Assembly (NCBI GenBank): GCA_045535935.1
Contig: JAZSMO010000012.1
Location: 1 to 64,000, forward strand
Reading direction: 5' to 3'
DNA length: 64,000 nt
Source of the DNA: SVFI01 sp045535935
Lineage (GTDB): Bacteria > Bacillota > Clostridia > Lachnospirales > Lachnospiraceae
Both the position numbers and the translations under genes were made by a program. Below the pieces are notes generated by a model. It was not told the origin of the DNA. It made no database searches and was given only the letters and a program-made list of their open reading frames with translations. Position 1 is the first letter of the stretch. The number at the start of each line of letters is the position of its first letter. Below, piece by piece: positions 24,474-33,247 of this stretch.

Positions 24474-26705
24474 ATGAAACGACCGCTGTGTCTGTTTGTG
24501 TTCTTATTTGCAGCCCTTTGTTTTCTTATGCAGATGGATGCGGTGTCGCCCTTTTTTGGGGTGACATCGCACGAAAATATCGGACCGGCGGACGGAAGCA
24601 GATTGCGTATCGCGGGGCGGTTGCAAAAAAAGGAAGAAAAAAACGACAAACTGATCTATTATCTGAAAGATGTACAAATCTTACTCTCGGACCGTTCGGG
24701 TCCGGACCAAATTTCACACACAACAAAAAAGAATACGATGAAATACGAGGGTGTGATATGTTATATGTCACAATCGGATGCAGAGCCGATCGGCCGCTGG
24801 CTTTGTGTGGAAGGAAATGTCATGCAGCTGCAGCAGGCGCAAAACGACGGACAGTTTGATGCCCGCGCTTATTATAAAGGTCTGGGATATGATTTCAGAA
24901 TGGTAAGCTGCAGCGTGTCTGCTGCAGGATATAAGTATGACAAATTCCATTCACTGTTGGTTGACATAAAAACAAAAATAGAATATGTTTACAGAGAAAA
25001 TATGACATCGGAAAATGCAGGCATTTTGTGCGCAATGCTGCTTGGCGATAAGACCGCTGTCAACAGCGAGATAAAAAATCTGTATCGAAAATGCGGAATT
25101 GCCCATGTACTTGCTATTTCTGGTCTTCACATATCCATGCTGGGAATGCTTTTTTATAAGCTGATGCGGCGCTTGGGGATTTCTCCGGCGCTGTGTTCGG
25201 GGCTTGGGATTTTTGTTTCCTTGGTTTACATAAATTTTACCGGATTCAGTGCGTCTGCATTTCGCGCGACATGTATGTTTGTGCTATGTATGTTGGCGGA
25301 TATTCTTGAAAGAACGTATGACATGAAAACCGCCATGGCTTTTTCGGCATTTCTCATGCTTTTGTCTGATCCGTCCTCCATTGTGCAGGCGGGCTTCTTG
25401 ATGTCTTATCTTGCGGTTGCGGGACTTGCGTGGGTGAGTCCGTTATTTGAGCCGCAGCAAAGGACCGGGAAGCCTCTGGAAAAATGCAAAAGCAGTCTGT
25501 TGTCCGGATTCAGTGTCCAGGTGCTGATTCTTCCGGTCTCCCTTTGGTTTTACTATGAATTTCCTCTATGTTCCTTTCTTCTCAATCTGATTATTGTTCC
25601 CTGTATGACCCTGATTCTAATCAGCGGTATTGTCGGCGCATTGCCCGGATGCAGTGTCTGTCTGCTGGTAGCAGATAAATTCCTTGATTTTTATGAGTGG
25701 CTCTGTCTATTGACGGAGAAGATTCCCGGAGCCGTGATTGTGACGGGGCGCCCGGCGGTCTGGCAGATGATACTTTACTACGGACTTATTTTGCTTTGGA
25801 TATATCGCTCACACACTGTGGTAAAGGAGAAAAAGAAGTGCACACCGGCTTTTTTGTTTCCTCTTTTGTGCATGCTTTTGTTTTTGGTGCCTGTTCATCG
25901 AAGTGACCGGGTGGATATGCTTTCCGTCGGACAGGGTGACTGCGTCTGCATGCGTGATGCAACAGGAAAGGTGGTTTTTGTAGACGGAGGAAGCACAGAT
26001 GTCGATGCGGTGGGAAAGTATCGTGTGATTCCGTTTTTGAAATATCATGGAATAACAACGATCGATATTGCTTTTTTGTCCCATGCCCATGCGGATCATT
26101 ACTCGGCAATCCTGGAAGTTTTGGAAACGGGGGCGTCGGAGGGGGTCTGTATTCAGACGCTTTGTCTATCAAAGTTAGCGAAGGGTAACGAATTGTATGG
26201 GGAGATCGTTGCGGCGGCAAAGAAGGCCGGTGTGAAGATTATATATGTGGGGAGCGGAGAGCGGATTGTCTGCGGAAGGATGTCCTTTGACTGTGTATAT
26301 CCAAGTGATGATAAGACCGCTTATCCTGCGGATGAAAATGATGCATCCATGGTACTTTTTGCGCGGCTGAATGGGTTTTCCATGTTGCTCACCGGTGACA
26401 GTACACAGAAATGTGATGCCAAAGTAATCCGCAGTTTGCAGCGATTCGGAGTTTCAAAGATTGTATGTCTGAAAGCAGCTCATCACGGGGCACGGACCTC
26501 CACAAGTGCAGAGCTGTTGGAAGCGTTTGATTTTGATGTGGCGCTTATTTCCTGCGGAATGGATAATTTTTACGGGCATCCGCACGAAGAGCTGCTGGAA
26601 AGGCTTTCCGGATCCGGGTGTGAGATTTGCTGCACGGCCGAGCACGGGCAGATTACATTGCTGATTGGGAAAGGAAAGACGGAAGTGAGAAAAAAAGTAA
26701 AATAA
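24474..26705 (+). CDS. comEC: ComEC/Rec2 DNA-uptake channel
   Basis: A 743-residue protein with the full three-part plan: an N-terminal OB-like region (about 40-150), the Competence membrane domain (about 180-445, LAISGLHISMLG), and a C-terminal metallo-beta-lactamase domain (about 480-735) with HAHADH at 537-542 and LLTGDS. It forms the channel for single-stranded DNA entry; the beta-lactamase domain may degrade the other strand. It begins 9 bases after the GerMN gene. Intact, so natural transformation may be possible, although late competence genes are not seen here. Confidence 0.94.
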   Translation: MKRPLCLFVFLFAALCFLMQMDAVSPFFGVTSHENIGPADGSRLRIAGRLQKKEEKNDKLIYYLKDVQILLSDRSGPDQISHTTKKNTMKYEGVICYMSQSDAEPIGRWLCVEGNVMQLQQAQNDGQFDARAYYKGLGYDFRMVSCSVSAAGYKYDKFHSLLVDIKTKIEYVYRENMTSENAGILCAMLLGDKTAVNSEIKNLYRKCGIAHVLAISGLHISMLGMLFYKLMRRLGISPALCSGLGIFVSLVYINFTGFSASAFRATCMFVLCMLADILERTYDMKTAMAFSAFLMLLSDPSSIVQAGFLMSYLAVAGLAWVSPLFEPQQRTGKPLEKCKSSLLSGFSVQVLILPVSLWFYYEFPLCSFLLNLIIVPCMTLILISGIVGALPGCSVCLLVADKFLDFYEWLCLLTEKIPGAVIVTGRPAVWQMILYYGLILLWIYRSHTVVKEKKKCTPAFLFPLLCMLLFLVPVHRSDRVDMLSVGQGDCVCMRDATGKVVFVDGGSTDVDAVGKYRVIPFLKYHGITTIDIAFLSHAHADHYSAILEVLETGASEGVCIQTLCLSKLAKGNELYGEIVAAAKKAGVKIIYVGSGERIVCGRMSFDCVYPSDDKTAYPADENDASMVLFARLNGFSMLLTGDSTQKCDAKVIRSLQRFGVSKIVCLKAAHHGARTSTSAELLEAFDFDVALISCGMDNFYGHPHEELLERLSGSGCEICCTAEHGQITLLIGKGKTEVRKKVK

Positions 26706-26719
26706 CCCTGCGTTACGGC

Positions 26720-26747
26720 TTGCTTATGACGCTGCGTTATGTAATAT
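26720..26747 (+). promoter_or_regulatory. Possible promoter of the ABC exporter pair
   Basis: TTGCTT (26720-26725) and TAATAT (26742-26747) lie 16 bp apart in the short gap after comEC. Confidence 0.45.
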
Positions 26748-26788
26748 TTTAAGTAGAAAGAACTATGATTAGAGGCGGAGGAGAAGAA

Positions 26789-27511
26789 ATGCTCATTATC
26801 AAAAATTTGACCAAACATTACAGAGGAAGCGACAAAGGAGTCACGGATGTCAATATCCATGTGGAGCAAGGCGATATTTACGCATTTATCGGGCATAACG
26901 GAGCCGGGAAAACAACCACGCTCAAGTGCATTACCGGTATACAGGATTATGACAGCGGAGAGGTGCTGATTGACGGCACAAATCTGAGAGACGACAAGCT
27001 TGCGTGCAAGAAAAAGTTTGCTTACATTCCGGACAATCCGGATTTATATGAATATTTGACAGGAATCCAGTATTTGAATTTTGTGGCGGATGTATTTGAG
27101 ATTTCTTCGCAGGACAGAGAAGTGCGTATAAAAAAATATGCGGATGCATTTGAGATTACGGAATCTCTTGGAGATCTCATTTCCGGCTATTCCCACGGTA
27201 TGAAGCAGAAACTTGCTCTGGTTTCCGCATTGATACACAACCCGAAGCTGTGGATTTTGGACGAGCCGTTTGTCGGTTTAGACCCGAAGGCATCCGTCGT
27301 ACTTAAGCAAATCATGCATGAGACATGCGAGGGAGGCGGAGCCGTCTTTTTCTCCACCCATGTGCTGGAGGTAGCGGAGAAACTGTGTAACAAGGTAGCA
27401 ATCATCAAGGAAGGGCGGGTGATTGCCGGCGGAAATATGGACGAAGTCTTAAAAGAGACGGGCTCTCTGGAATCACTGTTTATGGAGGTGCAGAGCGATG
27501 AGAGAGATTAA
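26789..27511 (+). CDS. ABC transporter ATP-binding protein
   Basis: A 240-residue ATPase with Walker A GHNGAGKTT (near 39), signature SGYSHGMKQKLAL and Walker B LWILDEPFVGLDP. The type is that of bacterial exporters such as CcmA/BcrA. The ATG at 26789 is preferred because GGAGGAG precedes it. It overlaps the permease gene by 14 bases. Confidence 0.95.
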   Translation: MLIIKNLTKHYRGSDKGVTDVNIHVEQGDIYAFIGHNGAGKTTTLKCITGIQDYDSGEVLIDGTNLRDDKLACKKKFAYIPDNPDLYEYLTGIQYLNFVADVFEISSQDREVRIKKYADAFEITESLGDLISGYSHGMKQKLALVSALIHNPKLWILDEPFVGLDPKASVVLKQIMHETCEGGGAVFFSTHVLEVAEKLCNKVAIIKEGRVIAGGNMDEVLKETGSLESLFMEVQSDERD

Positions 27512-29093
27512 GCTTTTGACAAAGCTTGAGCTATGCAATCTGTACGGATGGAACGTGATAAGACATATAAAGGATCCGATGCAGAAAAAAAAGACAGGAA
27601 TATTTGCGGGAATCGTTGCGTTTTTGCTATTGGCAGTTCTGTCTTATATTGTGGCGCTCAGTGCAGGGCTCGCACTGCTGGGAGCGGCGGATCTCATACC
27701 GGCCTACCTGATTGCGCTGGCAAGCTTTCTGATTTTGTTTTTTGATGTGTTTAAAATCGGCGGGGTGATGTTCCGCCAAAAGGGCTATGATATCCTATCG
27801 GCGCTTCCGGTCACCGAGTTTGCGACCGTTGCGAGCAGATTTCTCCGCATGTATGTGGAAAGCCTGATCATGTCGATCCTTGTGTTTGTTCCCGGATTTA
27901 TTGTGTATGCAGTGGTTGAAAAGCCGGGAGCAGGATGTTACCCGGTTGCAATTTTTACGATGATGGCAGTTCCGGTCCTTCCGTTGTCGCTGGCGGTATT
28001 TGTCGGCGGCCTGATCACCGGAATTTCATCCCGCATGAGGCACAAATCATTGGTGGAGGCGGTGCTGTCTCTTGCGGTTGTACTGGGGGTGCTGTCGCTT
28101 TCCACAAACCTTTCCGGTATGGAGAGTGAGCTTTCACTCGATATGCTCCGCCGATTTTCAGAGATCGCAACCAAGGCGTTGCAGGACGTTTATCCGCCGG
28201 CTATTGTTTTGGGAGACGCCATCGTAAAGGGTGAGTTTTTTGCATGTCTGGCGTTTATGGCAGGTTCTTTGCTTGTTTTTGGGATTGTGATATGGATTGT
28301 GGCAAGGAACTATCATAAGATTTGTCGTAATCTTTATTCCGTCAGGACGAGACATGATTACAGAATCGGACAACTCAAAAGCAGTTCACCTTACAAGGCC
28401 GTGCTTGTGCGTGAAGCCAGACGCTATTTCGCATCCGGACCGTATGTGTCAAATACAATCATCGGACCTGCCATCGGGGCAGCAGCCGGTGTGGCCTTGC
28501 TGTTTTCGGATATGGGACAGCTAGAGGCGCAGATTGCTTTGCAGATACCGGTAGCCATGAATTTTGTGGAAGCATTGCCGCTTCTTGTGGCATCGGTCAC
28601 GGCGATGATGAATGCAGTGTGTATTTCGGTCTCCATGGAGGGAAAGGAGTGGTGGATTGTAAAGAGTCTTCCGCTGCCTGAAAAAATGATTCTGGATGGA
28701 AAGCTGTTCTTTAATCTGTTGTTGATTGCACCGTTCTTTACGGTGGCAGAGATTTGTCTTATGATCGCACTGCGGCCTTCTGTTTCGCAGATACCGGGAA
28801 TGGTGTTGCTGCCTGTGCTTCTCATTGTGTTTTCCTGTGTGTTCGGTCTTAGAATCAATCTTCTGTTTCCGAAGATGGATTGGGAAAATGAGACAATAGC
28901 CGTAAAGCAGAGCGCATCCTCTTTGCTCGGAGGACTCGGCGGCGTTCTTTTGACATTGATCTTTGTGATTCCCGTACTTTTTCTGCCGCTGCGCTTTTAC
29001 CTGCTTGTATGTTTGGCGGAATGTGTGCTTCTTCTGGTTTTGATACGTATTCTTTACAAAAAGAACATAGAGACAAAGCTTGAAACCATATAG
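27498..29093 (+). CDS. ABC transporter permease
   Basis: A 531-residue membrane protein with about twelve hydrophobic segments and no recognisable enzyme domain. It pairs with the overlapping ATPase gene, forming a two-gene exporter that splits the comEC-holA neighbourhood often seen in Firmicutes. Substrate unknown; antimicrobial or lipid export is common for this type. Confidence 0.85.
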   Translation: MREIKLLTKLELCNLYGWNVIRHIKDPMQKKKTGIFAGIVAFLLLAVLSYIVALSAGLALLGAADLIPAYLIALASFLILFFDVFKIGGVMFRQKGYDILSALPVTEFATVASRFLRMYVESLIMSILVFVPGFIVYAVVEKPGAGCYPVAIFTMMAVPVLPLSLAVFVGGLITGISSRMRHKSLVEAVLSLAVVLGVLSLSTNLSGMESELSLDMLRRFSEIATKALQDVYPPAIVLGDAIVKGEFFACLAFMAGSLLVFGIVIWIVARNYHKICRNLYSVRTRHDYRIGQLKSSSPYKAVLVREARRYFASGPYVSNTIIGPAIGAAAGVALLFSDMGQLEAQIALQIPVAMNFVEALPLLVASVTAMMNAVCISVSMEGKEWWIVKSLPLPEKMILDGKLFFNLLLIAPFFTVAEICLMIALRPSVSQIPGMVLLPVLLIVFSCVFGLRINLLFPKMDWENETIAVKQSASSLLGGLGGVLLTLIFVIPVLFLPLRFYLLVCLAECVLLLVLIRILYKKNIETKLETI

Positions 29094-29110
29094 AAAAATG
29101 TGCGCTGATA

Positions 29111-29119
29111 TGCTACAAT
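29111..29119 (+). promoter_or_regulatory. Extended -10 promoter for holA
   Basis: TGCTACAAT gives a TGn-extended -10 (TACAAT at 29114-29119) about 30 bases before the holA start. No good -35. Confidence 0.45.
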
Positions 29120-29149
29120 AAAGCAGATTATAGAAAAAGCGGGTGTATT

Positions 29150-30127
29150 ATGCAAAAGATTGCGAATGACATAAAAGAATCGCGTTTTAAGCAGATATAT
29201 CTTCTGTACGGTGAGGAGGATTATCTGCGAAAGCAATACAGAGACCGGCTGACAAGAGCGCTTGCGGATCCGGAAGACACGATGAACTACCACTATTTTG
29301 AGGGTAAGGATGTTGTGGCGGAGAAGCTCATTGATTTGGCGGAGACCATGCCTTTCCTTGCGGAGCGCAGGGTGATTGTTGTGGAAAACAGCGGATTTTT
29401 CAAAAATGCGCAGGAAAAGCTGGCCGATTATTTGAAAGAGGTCCCGGAGACGACCGTGTTTCTCTTTGTGGAGGAGCAGGTGGATAAAAGAGGCAAGATG
29501 TTCAAGGTCTGCAAGGAACACGGATATGCTGCGGAGTTTTCGGCGCAGGATGAGGAAGTACTCAGACGCTGGATACTGGGGAATCTCCGGAAGGAAGGAA
29601 AGCAGATTACCCAGCGCGGACTTGAGGAGTTCATGGAACGCACGGGGACGGATATGGTCAACATTACCAGCGAAATGGAAAAACTGCTCTGTTACACCCT
29701 CGGAAAAGAGGATATCACTTCCGATGATGTGGATGCAGTCTGCACGAGGCAGATTACAAACCGCATTTTCGAAATGATCGAAAAGGTGGCAGCGAAGCAG
29801 CAGAAAGCGGCACTGGATCTTTATTACGATCTTTTGTCGTTGAAGGAGCCGCCGATGCGTATATTGTTTTTGATCACAAGGCAGTTTAATCTGCTTTATC
29901 AGACGAAGCTTCTTCGGGGCAAAGGATATGACAACAAGGCACTGGGAAGTAAGCTTGGTCTGGCACCGTTTATTGCATCCAAATATATGTCACAGGCTGC
30001 AAAGTTTAAAACGGAGGATCTGCGCACTGCCATCGAAGAATGCGCGGCGGCGGAAGAGCGGGTGAAGACCGGCCGGATGACGGATGTACTTGCGGTGGAA
30101 CTTCTGATTATTAATTTCAGCAGTTGA
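29150..30127 (+). CDS. holA: DNA polymerase III subunit delta
   Basis: A 325-residue clamp-loader subunit. It begins with IYLLYGEEDYLRKQYRDRL, the usual start of the family, has the non-ATPase AAA-like core (20-200), and a C-terminal collar domain with RILFLITRQFNLLYQTKLL near 238. It opens the beta sliding clamp with tau/gamma and delta-prime. Length is normal for the family. Confidence 0.95.
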   Translation: MQKIANDIKESRFKQIYLLYGEEDYLRKQYRDRLTRALADPEDTMNYHYFEGKDVVAEKLIDLAETMPFLAERRVIVVENSGFFKNAQEKLADYLKEVPETTVFLFVEEQVDKRGKMFKVCKEHGYAAEFSAQDEEVLRRWILGNLRKEGKQITQRGLEEFMERTGTDMVNITSEMEKLLCYTLGKEDITSDDVDAVCTRQITNRIFEMIEKVAAKQQKAALDLYYDLLSLKEPPMRILFLITRQFNLLYQTKLLRGKGYDNKALGSKLGLAPFIASKYMSQAAKFKTEDLRTAIEECAAAEERVKTGRMTDVLAVELLIINFSS

Positions 30128-30149
30128 CCGGTTGTGAAAGGAGAATATC

Positions 30150-30641
30150 ATGTTTGAGTTAATATTTATCATTATCATTTTTTCTATTATAAAAAATGCG
30201 ACAAAGAAAAAGAAGAATACAACGCAAAGGACAGTCACACAGGGGAGTAGGCCGGTGAGACAAAATCCGCCGCGTTCGCAGCAGGGAAAGAATGTGCAGA
30301 GACAAAATGTGCAGCAAAAACCGGCAAAGGCACAGAGCGGCGTACAACCGGCGTCCGGCGTAAAAAAGCAGGAACCCGTACAGGAAAAGAGTACTACGGA
30401 TATGCTGCGTGAAAAGGCACTGCAGGATGACAGGGAAGAGATGCGCGATAAGCATGAGCAGCGCATGAAAAATAAAAAGTATTACGGAGGCCATAACTAT
30501 GCACAGAAATATCTGATCGGCGATCCGGTTCCGAAGGATAAACGCATGGTGTATTGTTCGTACTGTAATGCGGAAAATCTTATTCCGACCTACAGCAGGG
30601 CAGGAAGCTATAACTGTTATTTCTGCAGGGAAGAGCTGTAA
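30150..30641 (+). CDS. Membrane-anchored zinc-ribbon hypothetical protein
   Basis: A 163-residue protein with one N-terminal membrane segment (2-15), a basic, glutamine-rich low-complexity stretch (18-85), a charged helix (86-115), and a C-terminal CSYC...CYFC zinc-ribbon (about 137-160). It is probably a cytoplasm-facing anchored protein. Not recognised. It follows holA by 22 bases and may share its promoter. Confidence 0.75.
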   Translation: MFELIFIIIIFSIIKNATKKKKNTTQRTVTQGSRPVRQNPPRSQQGKNVQRQNVQQKPAKAQSGVQPASGVKKQEPVQEKSTTDMLREKALQDDREEMRDKHEQRMKNKKYYGGHNYAQKYLIGDPVPKDKRMVYCSYCNAENLIPTYSRAGSYNCYFCREEL

Positions 30642-30729
30642 TACTCAAAATATGAACAAGTAGTGAGGCAGACAGAATAAAATACAAATTGTTGCAAATG
30701 ATGTTACAAAAGAGAAAGGGTGGTAAAGT

Positions 30730-31035
30730 ATGGTTAAAACAATCACAAGCGAAAATTTTGAACAGGAAGTGTTAAAGAGTGATAAGACGGTGGTACTTGA
30801 TTTTTGGGCATCATGGTGTGGCCCTTGCCGCATGTTTACACCGATTATTGAAAAGTTTGCCGAGGACAATCCGGATGTGGTTGTCGGTAAGGTGAATATT
30901 GACGAGCAGGGAGCTCTTACCGACAAGTTTTCTATTATGAGTGTACCTACCCTCGTAATCATGAAGCAGGGCGAGGTTGTAAAGAAATCAGCCGGGGTCA
31001 TTTCAAAGGAAGCAATCGAAGCAATGCTTGCATAA
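30730..31035 (+). CDS. trxA: Thioredoxin
   Basis: A 101-residue thioredoxin with the active site WCGPC at residues 29-33, the cis-proline motif SVPTLV near 74, and no signal peptide. It reduces disulfides in cytoplasmic proteins with thioredoxin reductase, which is not in the window. Ends in a strong terminator. Confidence 0.97.
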   Translation: MVKTITSENFEQEVLKSDKTVVLDFWASWCGPCRMFTPIIEKFAEDNPDVVVGKVNIDEQGALTDKFSIMSVPTLVIMKQGEVVKKSAGVISKEAIEAMLA

Positions 31036-31048
31036 AAAATGGGATAAA

Positions 31049-31078
31049 AAAGAAAGCGCCTTCTTCGGCGCTTTCTTT
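31049..31078. terminator. Bidirectional terminator after trxA
   Basis: AAAGAAAGCGCC (31049-31060) and GGCGCTTTCTTT (31067-31078) pair perfectly around a 6-base loop. It serves trxA and the convergent antiporter gene. Confidence 0.85.
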
Positions 31079-31102
31079 GATGTTAACATAGGTGCTATGG
31101 GG

Positions 31103-32020
31103 TTATCTCATAATAATATAAGCCGTATATACCCCGTAAGCAATCAAGCAAACAATACCTTCCCAGCGGTTTGTTTTTTCGCTTGTCTTTGCAAAGATGA
31201 AAATAACGATACATACGACAATGAGAATTGCGGTGTCGATAATCAGCTCTGCGGAAGCTGTAATCGGTGCAAGTACCGATGCAATACCGAGAATGAAAAG
31301 GATGTTGAAAATATTGGAGCCGATGGCATTTCCTAAAGCGATGCCACTGTCTCCTTTTTTTGTGGCGACAAAGGAAGTGACAAGTTCCGGAAGTGACGTT
31401 CCGATGGCAACAATGGTCAGGCCGACCAGTGTTTCGCTCATGCCCAGCGACTTTGCAATGAGACTGGCATTATCAACGACAAAATTTCCGCCGAGGATAA
31501 TGGCGCAGAGACCGATGAGCATGAAGAGAATACTCTTCGGAACGGACATCAATTTGACCGCTTCACCTTGTGTCCGGTTTTTCAGCGCATCGCGGATGAC
31601 AAAGAAAAGATATACTGCTATACCGAGAAGAAGGAGAAGCCCTTCGAGGCGGCTGAGCTTTCCGTCCAGAATCAGCACAAGAAGAAGAATCGTAATACCG
31701 ATATTCACCCAGAGGTCACGCTTCATAATATCTCTGTGCGTGGTTACAATGAAACAGGTGGCGCACAGTCCGATGACGCCGAGCTGATTAAAAAGGTTGG
31801 AGCCGATGACGTTCCCAAGTGCAATGTCGGCATTTCCGCCGAGTCCGGCTGTGATACTGACAGCAGCTTCCGGAGCACTGGTTCCCATGGCAACGATCGT
31901 CAGTCCGATGATGACAGACGGGACTTTGAGAATACCGGCGATGGAAGAAGCGCCGTCCACAAACCAGTCCGCACCTTTCACCAAAAGAACGAATCCAACA
32001 AGCAGTAACAAATACATCAT
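31103..32020 (-). CDS. Calcium/sodium (CaCA-family) antiporter
   Basis: A 305-residue membrane protein with ten segments and the two inverted alpha-repeats of the family: GTSAPEAAVSI with GNVIGSNLFN (near 47-78), and GTSLPELVTSF with GNAIGSNIFN (near 207-240). The glutamates in the two GTS-PE motifs bind the cation. It resembles YrbG-type exchangers. A manganese-type riboswitch precedes it, which suggests that here it exports or balances Mn2+, although the family is named for calcium. Confidence 0.92.
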   Translation of the reverse strand: MMYLLLLVGFVLLVKGADWFVDGASSIAGILKVPSVIIGLTIVAMGTSAPEAAVSITAGLGGNADIALGNVIGSNLFNQLGVIGLCATCFIVTTHRDIMKRDLWVNIGITILLLVLILDGKLSRLEGLLLLLGIAVYLFFVIRDALKNRTQGEAVKLMSVPKSILFMLIGLCAIILGGNFVVDNASLIAKSLGMSETLVGLTIVAIGTSLPELVTSFVATKKGDSGIALGNAIGSNIFNILFILGIASVLAPITASAELIIDTAILIVVCIVIFIFAKTSEKTNRWEGIVCLIAYGVYTAYIIMR

Positions 32021-32054
32021 AAATAATTCCCTCCGTTTCCGTGCAAAAAGGAAA

Positions 32055-32098
32055 TAAAAAAGACCTTTATTGCACTAAAAATAAGCAATAAAAGTCTT
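32055..32098 (-). terminator. Riboswitch expression-platform terminator
   Basis: On the minus strand AAGACTTTTATTGC (32098-32085) pairs with GCAATAAAGGTCTT (32073-32060), one mismatch, followed by a T-run. Its left arm overlaps the 3' end of the aptamer, so ligand binding would prevent it: an ON switch. Confidence 0.75.
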
Positions 32099-32195
32099 GT
32101 CACATACATAAATGTAAGTGTGATGTCCGGCCCCTCGGGCGTGATGACGAACAACACAGGCGGCTTTCGCTGCCGACTACTCCCTTGTATTAATA
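32086..32195 (-). ncRNA. yybP-ykoY (manganese) riboswitch
   Basis: Read on the minus strand, the segment carries the family landmarks in order: a closing stem 5' arm TAATACAAG, the loop GGGAGTAG, a short hairpin GGCAGCGAAAGCC, the second-loop core CGTCATCACG followed by CCCGAGGGGCCGG, a hairpin CACATAC/GTATGTG-like (ACTTACATTTATGTATGTG), and the closing 3' arm GACTTTTATT. This class senses Mn2+ and turns on exporters and TerC-like proteins. Consensus recalled from the family, not aligned. Confidence 0.75.
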
Positions 32196-32198
32196 TTA

Positions 32199-32227
32199 TA
32201 TATATCACTATCGAAAATAAGTGTCAA
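32199..32227 (-). promoter_or_regulatory. Promoter of the riboswitch-antiporter transcript
   Basis: On the minus strand TTGACA (32227-32222) and TATATA (32204-32199) are 17 bp apart, directly upstream of the aptamer. Confidence 0.7.
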
Positions 32228-32234
32228 ATTTTTT

Positions 32235-33107
32235 CTATTTTTTCAGCCAGCTGCTATCTTTGAATTCCTTCGGAGATATTCCGTATTCCTTTTTAAACGC
32301 ACGGAAAAAGCTGGAATAATCTTTAAAACCTGACACAGAAAAGGCTTTGCCGATATCAGTGCCGCCGACAATGGCGTCTCTGGATAAGGCGAGTCTTTTT
32401 TTTATGATGTACTGATGCACGGAAATCCCCAGATTTTCCTTGAAAATATGGGAAATATGGTATTTGCTCACAAAAAACGAATCTGCCAAAGAATCCAGGG
32501 ACAGGTCTTCATCCAGATGGTTTTCGATATATTGTATCAGGCTTTCGTATAAATTTTGAGGAGACTTTGGCCGGTTCGGATGGTTTTGCGTGTGAGCCAG
32601 GCGGTTTATGTGAAGCAGCAATTCCTCGGCAGAAAGAGCAATTTGGGCAATGCGGCCGAAATGGTCCGAGTGAATTTCCTCGATCAGACGGAAAAAGCGT
32701 GCGCGCAGTCCGTTGGAGCCGATGACATCGTTATGATATACGTAATGTTTGTCTTTGATCGCACATTTTACAATATAGACATAGTCCTCGGAACGTTCAT
32801 AAAGCCGGCGGTAATATTTTTGGCTGATCCAAAATACAAAACGCCGGTAAGGAATATCCGGATTATGGTTGACAATGTGATGCGGAATCTCCGGCGGAAT
32901 GATGATGACATCCCCCGGACGCAGTGGATAGGATTTGTCTTCTATATGCATAGAGACAGAACCTTGAAGGAAAAAATAGAATTCACAATAATTGTGTGTG
33001 TGGTTAGTAACGCCTCCAAAGTGGGTATCATTATAGTAGTAAATTTCAAAGTCTTCGGACAGCATGTGCTGCCTTGTCTGGAATGGTGTTTGTAAATTTT
33101 TTTTCAT
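32235..33107 (-). CDS. AraC-family regulator, likely of the hexuronate operon
   Basis: A 290-residue regulator: an N-terminal cupin sensor (about 20-150; HTHNYCEFYFFLQGSV, LRPGDVIIIPPEIPHHI) and a C-terminal pair of helix-turn-helix motifs (about 190-290; LDSLADSFFVSKYHISHIFKENLG and FKDYSSFFRAFKKEYGISPKEF). The ATG at 33107 is chosen because the cupin begins soon after it; the upstream reading to 33296 would cross the divergent promoter. It faces the uronate operon and probably activates it on sensing a sugar acid. Confidence 0.85.
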   Translation of the reverse strand: MKKNLQTPFQTRQHMLSEDFEIYYYNDTHFGGVTNHTHNYCEFYFFLQGSVSMHIEDKSYPLRPGDVIIIPPEIPHHIVNHNPDIPYRRFVFWISQKYYRRLYERSEDYVYIVKCAIKDKHYVYHNDVIGSNGLRARFFRLIEEIHSDHFGRIAQIALSAEELLLHINRLAHTQNHPNRPKSPQNLYESLIQYIENHLDEDLSLDSLADSFFVSKYHISHIFKENLGISVHQYIIKKRLALSRDAIVGGTDIGKAFSVSGFKDYSSFFRAFKKEYGISPKEFKDSSWLKK

Positions 33108-33123
33108 ATTCGGAGAATAACAT

Positions 33124-33192
33124 AAAACCGCAACTTTTGCAATGTATACAACAATATGCCCAATGTGAATATGAAGCGGTTTTCCGTATAAT
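33124..33192 (+). promoter_or_regulatory. Operator/promoter region of the uxuB operon
   Basis: An inverted repeat AAAACCGC (33124-33131) and GCGGTTTT (33176-33183) flanks two imperfect AATGT(G)ATA-type direct repeats (near 33142 and 33162). A consensus -10 TATAAT (33187-33192) follows with no good -35. A weak -35 with repeats just upstream is what an AraC-type activator promoter looks like. Confidence 0.5.
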
Positions 33193-33247
33193 ATATTTAA
33201 TGGGAAAATGAACGAAAAAACAGATGGTGAAAGGAGAAAACAGAGCA

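Noticed and set aside
31197..31787. Open frame of 196 codons on the plus strand
   Set aside because: It lies wholly opposite the antiporter gene and reads as a Met/Ser/Arg-rich shadow of membrane codons.
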